Assembly (NCBI RefSeq): GCF_037949285.1
Contig: NZ_CP149926.1
Location: 909,501-973,500, forward strand
Source: Thioclava sp. GXIMD4216
GTDB taxonomy: Bacteria; Pseudomonadota; Alphaproteobacteria; Rhodobacterales; Rhodobacteraceae
Length of the DNA: 64,000 nucleotides
Reading direction: 5' to 3'
The position numbers were made by a program, and so were the translations under genes. Below, one piece after another: positions 56,796 through 64,000 of the stretch (the stretch's first letter is position 1; the number at the start of each line of letters is the position of its first letter). The notes beneath the pieces were generated by a model. That model saw nothing but the letters and a program-made list of their open reading frames with translations. It made no database searches and was not told the origin of the DNA.

Positions 56796-57184
56796 TTGAC
56801 GACTCCATAGCTTGTGCGGGGGGGCTCGAGGCCGGGAAGTGGCCCCCAGAACAGATAGGCCAGCCCGAGACCGATCACACAGGCCAGCGCGAAAACGACC
56901 ATATCGGGGCGCGACCTGCGCAGGGACCGCACCGCACGTCTGGCATGGATCGTATCGTCTTCGGGGGGGATCTCGTCATCGGCCCAGTCCTTGGGCAGAA
57001 CCCTGCGGCGGGCAAATTCCGAGATCCGCCGCGTCATTTCCCACATCGCCAGAAGCCCGATTGCCAGTGGCACGTAGAGGATGGCGGTGGTGGTCCAGAT
57101 CAGCACGTAATAGCCGCCCAAGCCAGCCAGAAACCCCATCAGGGCAAGAATGGGCCGGTGGAGCGAAGGCAGGCGGCGGCTCAT
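56792..57184 (-). CDS. Small membrane protein coupled between two purine permeases, unknown
   Basis: A 130-residue protein with three or four helices (LALMGFLAGLGGYYVLIWTTT, ILYVPLAIGLLAMWEMT, MVVFALACVIGLGLAYLFWG) and a basic/acidic central loop (RRRVLPKDWADDEIPPEDDT). It overlaps both neighbouring permease genes by four bases, implying coupled translation and a stoichiometric role. I do not recognise the family. An accessory transporter subunit is the working idea. The frame is open much further upstream, but only as a shadow of the permease. Confidence 0.7.
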   Translation of the reverse strand: MSRRLPSLHRPILALMGFLAGLGGYYVLIWTTTAILYVPLAIGLLAMWEMTRRISEFARRRVLPKDWADDEIPPEDDTIHARRAVRSLRRSRPDMVVFALACVIGLGLAYLFWGPLPGLEPPRTSYGVVK

Positions 57185-58257
57185 GGGCGCCTCCCGAAGG
57201 TGATACGGTAATTCGTCAGCACGTCGAACCCCAGCAGGAAAAACAGCAGCATCCCCTGAAAGACCTGAATGGCCGAGGGTGGCAGTTGCAGCATCTGCTG
57301 TGCGACATCGCCGCCGATATAGGTCAGCGCCATCAACAGCCCCGCCAGAAGGATGCCCACCGGATGCAGGCGGCCCAGAAAGGCCACGATGATGGCGGTG
57401 AAGCCATAGCCCGCGTTGAAGCTGTCGCTGATCCGTCCCGAGGGGCCAGCCACCTCGAACAGCCCCGCCATACCCGCAAACGCGCCCGACAGGCACAGGC
57501 AGAAGATCGCCAGCCGTGCCGGCACGACGCCCGCAAAACGCGCCGCCCGCGGGGCCTCGCCCGCCACGCGGATACGAAAGCCCGCGATATGGCGGTGCAT
57601 CAGGATATAGGTGAAGATCACTGCAATCAGCGCGGCCACCACGCCCCAATGCGCCCCCGTGCCTGCGATCAGCTCGCCATTGAAGGCCGAAGGGTATTGC
57701 TGGAGGTTGCGCGATCCGGGCATGCCAAACCCTTCGGGGTTTTTCAGCGGGCCGAACGCCATATAGGCCAGCAGGTTCTCCGCCACATAGACCAGCATCA
57801 GCGACACGAGGATCTCGTTGACGCCAAACCAGACCTTCAGCAGTGCGGGGATCAGCCCCCAGACCAGCCCGCCAAGCGCGCCCAGCACGATCATCGCGGG
57901 AAACAGCCACGCGGCCTCGGCAGGATAGATATGCAGCGCCAGCCAAGCGCCCGCGATGGCGCCGATGATATACTGTCCCTCGGCCCCGATATTCCAGATA
58001 CCGGCGCGGAAGCCCACGGCGAGCCCTGCGGCGATCAGGATCAGGGGGGCGGCTTTCACCAGAAGCTGGCTTCGGTAGTAAAAAGCGTTCTGGCCAAGGA
58101 TCGGGTCCCAGAAGATCGCCTTGATCGCATCAAACGGGTCCTTGCCCAGCAGGGCAAAGAGCATCCCTCCCGCCAGAATGGTGGCAAGGACCGCAAGGAG
58201 CGGCGTGGACCACGCCCAGTGGCGCGAAGGCGTCGGGCGGCGCACCAGAGTGATCAT
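57181..58257 (-). CDS. ABC transporter permease (BMP-type), first permease
   Basis: A 358-residue permease with about nine helices. FRAGIWNIGAEGQYIIGAIAGAW is the family signature (E-G-Q-Y). Its start overlaps the ATPase stop by four bases, and the small membrane-protein gene overlaps its end. With the other permease it forms the membrane domain of the purine importer. Confidence 0.92.
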   Translation of the reverse strand: MITLVRRPTPSRHWAWSTPLLAVLATILAGGMLFALLGKDPFDAIKAIFWDPILGQNAFYYRSQLLVKAAPLILIAAGLAVGFRAGIWNIGAEGQYIIGAIAGAWLALHIYPAEAAWLFPAMIVLGALGGLVWGLIPALLKVWFGVNEILVSLMLVYVAENLLAYMAFGPLKNPEGFGMPGSRNLQQYPSAFNGELIAGTGAHWGVVAALIAVIFTYILMHRHIAGFRIRVAGEAPRAARFAGVVPARLAIFCLCLSGAFAGMAGLFEVAGPSGRISDSFNAGYGFTAIIVAFLGRLHPVGILLAGLLMALTYIGGDVAQQMLQLPPSAIQVFQGMLLFFLLGFDVLTNYRITFGRRP

Positions 58258-59795
58258 GCGTCTGCCTCCGCTACCCTATCTGGCGCGGCATCACCCATTC
58301 CATGCGCGCCGCCCAGCATCAGGCCGATTTCCTCGATGCTCAGCCCTTTGGTTGGGCGCGGCGGCGACAGAGAGCCCGCGTTCAGTGCGGCAAAATGGTC
58401 GGAAACTTCCATCAACTCGTCCAGATCCTGAGAAATCACGATGACCGCGCCGCCCTTGGCCGCCACATCCAGCAGCGCCTGCCGGATCGAGGCCGCCGCC
58501 AGCGCATCCACCCCCCAAGTGGGCTGGTTGACCACCAGAACGACAGGCTCTTGCAGCACCTCGCGCCCGACCACGAATTTCTGCAGGTTGCCGCCAGAGA
58601 GCGCACGCGCGGCCACATGCGGCCCCGGAGTGCGCACATCAAACGCGGTGATGATCTCTTCGGCGAAGGCGCGGGCGGCGGCTATATCGACCATGCCGCC
58701 CTTGGCCAAGGGCCGCCGGATGGTGCCGGTCAGCAGGGTGTTTTCGGTCAGGCTCATGGCGGGGACGGCGGCATGGCCCAGACGTTCCTCGGGGGCGGTC
58801 AAAAGGCCATAGGCGCGGCGCTCATTGGGACCAAGCCCCGAGACATCGCGCCCCGCCAGCACCACGCTGCCCGCAGCCGAGGGGCGCTCGCCCGCCAGCG
58901 TGGCCAGCAGTTCTTCCTGCCCGTTGCCCGCCACACCACCGATGCCCAGCACCTCGCCTGCGCGCAGCCGCAGAGCCACATCCTTCAGCGACACCCCGAA
59001 TTGCGATTGCGGCGGCAGGCTGAGGCGTTGCACCTCAAGCACCACATCGCCAAGGGTCCGGCCCTCTCTGTCGGTCACCTTCAGCTCGGCGCCCACCATC
59101 ATCTCGGCCAGTTCGCGGGCGGATTTCTCGCGCGGGATCGCATCACCTACCACTTTGCCGCCGCGCAGGATGGTCGCACGGTCGCAAAGCGAGCGGATCT
59201 CCTCCAGCTTGTGGCTGATATACAGGATCGCCGTGCCCTCGGCAGCCAGTTGGCGCAGGGTGCGGAACAGGATCTCGACCTCCTGCGGGGTCAGCACCGA
59301 GGTCGGCTCGTCCATGATCAGCAGCTTTGGATCCTGCAGCAGACAGCGCACGATCTCCACCCGCTGGCGTTCGCCTGCCGAAAGATCGGCCACAAGGCGG
59401 GCAGGGTCCAAGGGCAGCCCGTATTGGGTGGAAATCTCGCGGATACGGCGGGCGAGCTGGCGCATGGGGGGCGGGTTCTCCATCCCCAAGGCCACGTTTT
59501 CCGCCACATTCAGCGCGTCAAACAGAGAGAAATGCTGGAACACCATCGCCACACCGCTTGCCCGCGCCGCCCGAGGCTCGGGGGGCGCATAGGCCTGTCC
59601 GCGGAAGGTCATCCGGCCCGCGTCAGGCTTCACCAGCCCGTAGATCATCTTGACCAGCGTCGATTTGCCCGCGCCATTCTCGCCCAGAAGCGCATGGATC
59701 TCGCCCTGACCGATCTCGAAGCCGACATCGCTATTGGCGATCACGCCCGGATAGGCCTTGGTCAGGCCCTCAAGTTTCAATAGGGGATCGCTCAT
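58254..59795 (-). CDS. ABC transporter ATP-binding protein, two nucleotide-binding domains
   Basis: A 513-residue fused double ATPase. The first Walker A is LLGENGAGKSTLVKM, with signature LSAGERQRVEIVRCLL and Walker B KLLIMDEPTSVL. The second half has GIGGVAGNGQEELLATLAG in place of a standard Walker A and a signature ALSGGNLQKFVVGREV, a pattern typical of BMP/RbsA-type proteins. It powers purine uptake. ATG 59795 follows the family N-terminus. XdhC gene overlaps its start by four bases. Confidence 0.93.
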   Translation of the reverse strand: MSDPLLKLEGLTKAYPGVIANSDVGFEIGQGEIHALLGENGAGKSTLVKMIYGLVKPDAGRMTFRGQAYAPPEPRAARASGVAMVFQHFSLFDALNVAENVALGMENPPPMRQLARRIREISTQYGLPLDPARLVADLSAGERQRVEIVRCLLQDPKLLIMDEPTSVLTPQEVEILFRTLRQLAAEGTAILYISHKLEEIRSLCDRATILRGGKVVGDAIPREKSARELAEMMVGAELKVTDREGRTLGDVVLEVQRLSLPPQSQFGVSLKDVALRLRAGEVLGIGGVAGNGQEELLATLAGERPSAAGSVVLAGRDVSGLGPNERRAYGLLTAPEERLGHAAVPAMSLTENTLLTGTIRRPLAKGGMVDIAAARAFAEEIITAFDVRTPGPHVAARALSGGNLQKFVVGREVLQEPVVLVVNQPTWGVDALAAASIRQALLDVAAKGGAVIVISQDLDELMEVSDHFAALNAGSLSPPRPTKGLSIEEIGLMLGGAHGMGDAAPDRVAEADA

Positions 59796-60721
59796 GCTTC
59801 TCTTGCGTCCTGACTGTCGGGTTTTGACCGGGTGGTCGTCTTTTGTCTCAATACTCCGGCGGCCACCCCTATCGCAATGGCCTGCGGGTGTTTGCCAAGG
59901 CTCGGGTCCCCGATGGGGCATTGTATTTGCCCGATTTTCTCTGGGCTGTGGCCCAAATCCCGCAGGCGGTTGCGGAACCGCGCCCATTTGGTGTCAGAGC
60001 CAATCAGCCCCAGATGGCCGAACCCATGGGTCAGCAGGCGGTGGCACAACTCCAGATCCAGCGCATGGGAATAGGTCAGCACATAGTGATGCGCATGGGG
60101 CGGCGCGAGAGGCACCAGATCGGCGGGGTTTGCGGCGATCAACGGTGTGACACCCTGCGGCAGCACCTCGGGGAAGCGCTCCGCATCGGTATCGGCCAGA
60201 TGGATCGCGTAGTCTGGGAAGGGCGTAAGGGTCGTGGCAATCGCACGCCCCACATGGCCCGCGCCCCAGATCCATAGCGGCAAGGCCGGAGGCGCCACGG
60301 GTTCCACCAGCCAGCCGTCAATCAGAAGCTGTGGCAGCTGTCCACGGTCGCGGTAACGCGCCAGCGCGCGATGGACCGACAGCGGCATCTCGGCAGGCCC
60401 GTCCAAGGGGCGGGCATGAAGCGCCCCGAACTCATGCGCCATATCCTGCGGGGTGATCGCCTCATAGGCCAAGGTCACCGCACCGCCGCAGCATTGGTTC
60501 ATAGCAGGCCCAAGCGGGATGGTCTGGCGGCCCGTCCGGCCTGCGCGGGCCTCCTGGATGGCACTATATTCCAGCGCGCCGCCGCCAATGGTGCCTTGGA
60601 TGCGGTCTGCAAAGACCAGCATCTCGGCGCCTGTCTCGCGCGGGGTGGATCCCTTCACCCCTGCCACAAGGACGCGGGTGAAGGGGGCTGCATGACGCAG
60701 GCGGGCGGGGTCAAAGCTCAT
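59792..60721 (-). CDS. xdhC: Xanthine dehydrogenase accessory protein XdhC
   Basis: A 309-residue protein. The N-terminal XdhC/CoxI domain has TRVLVAGVKGSTPRETGAEM and the MNQCCGGAVTLAYE cysteines; the C-terminal Rossmann domain has LPLWIWGAGHVGRAIATTL. XdhC binds molybdenum cofactor and inserts it, after sulfuration, into XdhB. The last about 20 residues come from DNA resembling a Rhodobacterales repeat. It overlaps both neighbours by four bases, so the operon is tightly coupled. Confidence 0.92.
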   Translation of the reverse strand: MSFDPARLRHAAPFTRVLVAGVKGSTPRETGAEMLVFADRIQGTIGGGALEYSAIQEARAGRTGRQTIPLGPAMNQCCGGAVTLAYEAITPQDMAHEFGALHARPLDGPAEMPLSVHRALARYRDRGQLPQLLIDGWLVEPVAPPALPLWIWGAGHVGRAIATTLTPFPDYAIHLADTDAERFPEVLPQGVTPLIAANPADLVPLAPPHAHHYVLTYSHALDLELCHRLLTHGFGHLGLIGSDTKWARFRNRLRDLGHSPEKIGQIQCPIGDPSLGKHPQAIAIGVAAGVLRQKTTTRSKPDSQDAREA

Positions 60722-63006
60722 GCCGCGCCCTCGGCCCGTGCGATGGCCTCTAAAATGGCCTCGGGGGTGGCAGGCGCGCGCAGGGCAGGCCAGTTCGGAC
60801 CACAGGCGGCCACCGCATTTTGCAGCGCGAAGAACACCGCATTGCCATGGACAAAGGGCGGCTCGCCCACAGCTTTGGACCGGTAGATCGTTTCCTTCCG
60901 GTTGGGCTGGTCCCACAGATCCACGTTGAAAATCCGCGGTCTGTCCGAGCAGGCGGGGATCTTATAGGTCGAGGGCGCATGGGTGCGCAAAGCGCCTTTG
61001 TCATCCCAGACCAGTTCCTCGGTCGTCAGCCAGCCCGCGCCTTGTACGAAACCGCCCTCGACCTGACCTTGGTCAATCGCGGGGTTCAGCGAGGCGCCCG
61101 CATCATGCAGGATATCGGCGCGCAGGATGCGGTTCTCGCCGGTATGGCGGTCGATCACCACCTCGGCAATCGAGACGCCATAGGCGAAGTAATAGAAGGG
61201 GTGGCCGGTGCCCGTTGTCCGGTCCCAAGAGATTTCGGGGGTGGCGTAATAGCCCGTCGAGGACAGGCTGATCCGCGCCTCATAGGCGGCGGTGATCGCT
61301 TCGGCAAAGGTGCCGCGATAGGCGCCAGCGGTGATAAAGCCATCCTCAAAACGCACCGCATCAGGCGGGCAGCCCTCGCGCTGGGCCAGAAAGCCCGCAA
61401 TCCGGTCGCGGATCGTGTCGCAGGCCGCTTTCACCGCCATACCGTTCAGATCGGCCCCCGAGCTTGCCGCCGTGGCCGAGGTATTGGGCACCTTATCGGT
61501 ATCGGTGGCCGAGATGCGGATCTGGCTGAGCGGCAGGCCGAAGACCTTGGCCGCCACCTGACAGACCTTGATATGCAGACCCTGACCCATCTCGGTGCCG
61601 CCATGGTTCAGCCGCACCGTGCCATCCTGATAGACATGCACCAAAGCGCCCGCCTGATTGAGATGGCTGAGCGTGAAGGAGATCCCGAATTTCACAGGCG
61701 CCAGCGCGATACCCTTTTTCAGCACCGGATTGGCGGCGTTCCATTCGGCCACCGCTTTCTGACGGGCGGCGAAATCGGCGCGGGTGGTCAGACTGTCGGT
61801 CAGCGCCTGCAGGATGCTATCCTCAACGGGCTGGCCGTAATGGGTGGGGGCGGGGTCTTGGCCCATCTCGGGGTAGTAATTGCGCCGCCGTAATTCCAGC
61901 GGGTCAAGGCCCATCACCTGCGCCAGATGCTCGATGGCGGCTTCGGTGCCCAGAATACCTTGCGGGCCGCCAAAGCCGCGATAGGCCGTGTTGGATTGGG
62001 TATTGGTGCGCAGACGCAGGCTTTCGACGCGCAGCGCGGGGATGTGATAGGCGGCATCGGCATGCAGCATGGCGCGGTCGCAGACCGGCAGCGACAGATC
62101 CATCGACCAACCACAGCGGGCGAACTGGCGCAAGATCGCGCCGGTAATGCGGCCATCGGCATCCGCTCCGATCTGGTAGTCCACGCGGAAGTCATGGCGC
62201 TTGCCGGTGATGGTCATATCGTCATCGCGGTCATAGCGCATCTTGCAGGCGCGCCCCGTAACATGGGCGGCCACGGCGCAGGCGATGGCGGGCTGGTTGC
62301 TTTGGCTTTCCTTGCCGCCGAACCCTCCGCCCATACGCCGCATCTCTATGCGTACGTCATGCATATGCAGGCCTAGGGCCTCGGCCACCTTATGCTGCAC
62401 CTCGGTCGGGTGCTGGCTCGAGACGCGCAGGATCATCCCCTGATCCTGCGGCTCGGCCATGGCGGCTTGGCCTTCGAGGTAGAAATGCTCCTGACCGCCG
62501 ATCTCGATACTTCCATGGGCGGTGAAAGCCGCCTGTGCCAAAGCCTCGGTCGGGTCGGTGTTTTCCCAGATGATCGGCCCGCCCTCATACCAGCTTTCAC
62601 GGGCGATGGCTTGGTCGATGGTCAGGATCGGCGTACGGGGCGCATAGGTGATGCGGGCGCGGCGGGCGGCGATACGCGCGAGACGGTGCGAGGTGGCGAC
62701 GACGATGAAGACGGGCTGGCCTAGGTAATGGACCTCACCCTCGGCCAGCAGAGGCTCGTGCCAGCCGCGGTTGGTGGAGGCGTCATTCTCGCCCGGAATA
62801 TCGGCGGCGGTGAGGACCGTGATGACGCCCTCGCAGGCCCGGACTTCGGTGAGGTCGATCTCGGTGATCTCGGCGCTGGCCTCGGTTGAAAGACCGAAGG
62901 CCAGATGCAGGCAGCCTTTCGGTTCGGGCAGGTCATCGAGATAGCGTGCCTGTCCGGTCACATGAAGGTGGGCGGAGTCATGGGGCAGCGGTTTGGCGAC
63001 GCTCAT
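60718..63006 (-). CDS. xdhB: Xanthine dehydrogenase molybdopterin-binding subunit
   Basis: A 762-residue protein. Signatures are [10 protein letters not shown] near the start, then GGGFGGKES in the molybdopterin region, [22 protein letters not shown] and [19 protein letters not shown] glutamate after the ATG motif near the end ([13 protein letters not shown]) acts in catalysis. It oxidises hypoxanthine to xanthine and uric acid with XdhA. It overlaps xdhA and xdhC by four bases each. Confidence 0.96.
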   Translation of the reverse strand: MSVAKPLPHDSAHLHVTGQARYLDDLPEPKGCLHLAFGLSTEASAEITEIDLTEVRACEGVITVLTAADIPGENDASTNRGWHEPLLAEGEVHYLGQPVFIVVATSHRLARIAARRARITYAPRTPILTIDQAIARESWYEGGPIIWENTDPTEALAQAAFTAHGSIEIGGQEHFYLEGQAAMAEPQDQGMILRVSSQHPTEVQHKVAEALGLHMHDVRIEMRRMGGGFGGKESQSNQPAIACAVAAHVTGRACKMRYDRDDDMTITGKRHDFRVDYQIGADADGRITGAILRQFARCGWSMDLSLPVCDRAMLHADAAYHIPALRVESLRLRTNTQSNTAYRGFGGPQGILGTEAAIEHLAQVMGLDPLELRRRNYYPEMGQDPAPTHYGQPVEDSILQALTDSLTTRADFAARQKAVAEWNAANPVLKKGIALAPVKFGISFTLSHLNQAGALVHVYQDGTVRLNHGGTEMGQGLHIKVCQVAAKVFGLPLSQIRISATDTDKVPNTSATAASSGADLNGMAVKAACDTIRDRIAGFLAQREGCPPDAVRFEDGFITAGAYRGTFAEAITAAYEARISLSSTGYYATPEISWDRTTGTGHPFYYFAYGVSIAEVVIDRHTGENRILRADILHDAGASLNPAIDQGQVEGGFVQGAGWLTTEELVWDDKGALRTHAPSTYKIPACSDRPRIFNVDLWDQPNRKETIYRSKAVGEPPFVHGNAVFFALQNAVAACGPNWPALRAPATPEAILEAIARAEGAA

Positions 63007-64000
63007 GGCTGGACCTCCAGAATAGAGCTGTGCTGGCCCGTGAGATCGGCCAGATAGCGCAGCGCCAGCCCTTCGGCGGCTTTCAGGCGGTAATGCGCTG
63101 AGGCGCGCATATCGGACATTGGCTGGAAGTCGAGGCCAAGCGCGGGGAGCGCCGCGCGGAAGGTCTCATCCGACAGGGGCTTGCCGGTCAAGAGCGCCTC
63201 GAAGCCGCTGGCGCGTTTGGGGGTGCCTGCCATGCCGCCGAAAGCCACGCGGGCTGACGTGATGGTGGTCCCGTCAAGGGTCAGGTTGAAGGCGGCGCAG
63301 ACGGCGGAGATATCCTGATCGAAGCGTTTCGACAGCTTATAGGCGCGGAACTGCGGGGCGGATTTCGGGAAGGTGAGGCTTTCGACGAATTCGCCCGCGC
63401 GGCGGTCCTGTTTGCCGTAATCGAGGAAGAAGTCCTCAAGCGGCATCTCGCGGCGGTCGTCGCCTTGGCGCAGGGTCAGCGTCGCGCCAAGGGCGATGAG
63501 AGCGGGGGGCGTGTCGCCGATGGGCGAGCCATTGGCGATATTGCCGCCCAAGGTGGCCGCCTGACGCACCTGTTCGGAGGCGAAGCGGCGCAGGAGCTCG
63601 GCGAAACTGGGCAGATGCGGTGTGACCGCGCGGCGCAGGGCGGCGATTGTGGTGGCGGCGCCCACGGTGAGATGGGTGTCGGTTTCCTTGATCTGGGCGA
63701 GGTCTTCGCATTGGCCGAGGAAGGCCACGAGGGGCAGGTCTTGCAGTTTCTTGGTGACCCAGAGCCCGACATCGGTGGCGCCGCCGATCAGCGTGGCCTG
63801 CGGGTGGGCAAGATACCATTCGGCCAGATCTTTTGTGGAGCGGGGGAGGAAGGGAGGCTGTCTGCCTCCCTCTGGTCCTGCGGACCATTCACCCTCCGAG
63901 GATATTTCCGGCAGCTGGAGGGGGCTGTCCATCCAGTCGGGTTTCGGGCTTTGGCTGGCGGCTTTGGCTGCGCGGATGATCGGGGCGTAGCCGGTGCAGC
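63003..64000 (-). CDS. xdhA: Xanthine dehydrogenase iron-sulfur/FAD subunit, C-terminal part (start outside window)
   Basis: About 332 residues are visible. They begin with [11 protein letters not shown], the end of the second [2Fe-2S] domain, then a linker and the FAD domain with [15 protein letters not shown] and [28 protein letters not shown]-terminal CO-dehydrogenase-type flavoprotein domain closes it. The linker (coded near 63852-63907) consists of a translated two-hairpin DNA element, an oddity described in the findings. The N-terminal iron-sulfur domain lies beyond 64000. It passes electrons from XdhB to NAD. Confidence 0.94.
   Translation of the reverse strand, partial: CTGYAPIIRAAKAASQSPKPDWMDSPLQLPEISSEGEWSAGPEGGRQPPFLPRSTKDLAEWYLAHPQATLIGGATDVGLWVTKKLQDLPLVAFLGQCEDLAQIKETDTHLTVGAATTIAALRRAVTPHLPSFAELLRRFASEQVRQAATLGGNIANGSPIGDTPPALIALGATLTLRQGDDRREMPLEDFFLDYGKQDRRAGEFVESLTFPKSAPQFRAYKLSKRFDQDISAVCAAFNLTLDGTTITSARVAFGGMAGTPKRASGFEALLTGKPLSDETFRAALPALGLDFQPMSDMRASAHYRLKAAEGLALRYLADLTGQHSSILEVQP
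63852..63907. repeat. Double-hairpin REP-like element inside xdhA
   Basis: GGGAGGC-TGTCT-GCCTCCC (63852-63870) is followed by TGGTCC-TGC-GGACCA (63873-63887) and TTCACCCTCCGAGGATATTT (63888-63907). I recall this hairpin pair plus GAGGATATTT tail as a recurring intergenic element of Rhodobacterales. Here it lies in frame within the xdhA linker. Confidence 0.6.

Noticed and set aside
56812-59783. Long plus-strand open frames opposite the purine transporter genes.
   Set aside because: Antisense of permeases and ATPase, with repetitive Arg/His/Gln composition.

Overview
The window looks like chromosomal DNA of a Rhodobacterales alphaproteobacterium (Rhodobacteraceae/Paracoccaceae type). The evidence is gene content and order: a mdh / malyl-CoA thioesterase / mesaconyl-CoA hydratase / sdhCDAB block beside sucCD-sucAB-lpd, an F0-only ATP synthase operon with a b' subunit, a CtrA-type flagellar promoter, and NnrU, FYDLN and DUF5928 proteins. 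The genus cannot be read from the sequence. There are no phage, IS or CRISPR signatures and base composition is even, so this is mostly core genome.

Layout: 1-1.3 kb, end of a pabB-pabC folate pair. 1.3-9.5 kb, flagellar genes in two divergent operons: fliL, a small coiled-coil gene, motE-like, motA and a large secreted protein on the minus strand; fliF-fliH-fliN-fliP on the plus strand. 9.5-12.1 kb, thioesterase, GntR regulator, metallohydrolase, FYDLN protein. 12.2-24.7 kb, TCA-cycle genes on the minus strand (mdh, sucCD, a lipoprotein, sucAB, three small membrane proteins, lpd), interrupted by one plus-strand glycosyltransferase. 25-33 kb, ethylmalonyl-CoA pathway genes (mcl2-type, mch), two TM2 genes and sdhCDAB with an embedded lipoprotein. 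33-39 kb, a 57-residue gene, a DUF1989 gene, an ArsR regulator, the atpI-B-E-F'-F operon, a FadR-type regulator and an OmpA lipoprotein. 39-48 kb, DNA repair (Ada-like, Nth), a Hint protein, a PfkB kinase, PAP2, sulfotransferase, GT14-DUF5928, HIT, a metalloprotease and a lytic transglycosylase. 48-54.6 kb, a copper P-type ATPase, L,D-transpeptidase, tRNA-Met and a large OmpA-domain protein. 54.7-64 kb, a purine uptake and oxidation operon (BMP-type ABC transporter plus xdhABC), cut by the window end.

The strongest system-level signal is regulatory. The palindrome TGTGATCACA occurs as a pair with exactly 21 bp periodicity upstream of both sucC and sdhC, and once upstream of the GntR gene at 10.2-10.8 kb. 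This suggests that GntR protein co-ordinates the two TCA-cycle operons; AkgR of Rhodobacter sphaeroides is the obvious candidate relative. A second shared element (TGTTAGCG) flanks both pairs on the promoter-distal side.

Other points worth a look are a double-hairpin REP-like element translated in frame inside xdhA (with a related sequence at the end of xdhC), a periplasmic helical protein coupled to motA, a conserved-looking lipoprotein plus RNA structure between sdhA and sdhB, a 130-residue membrane protein coupled between the two purine permeases, and a 57-residue gene with its own terminator. Start sites were chosen by ribosome-binding site, family N-terminus and overlap. No similarity searches were possible, so family names rest on motif recognition.
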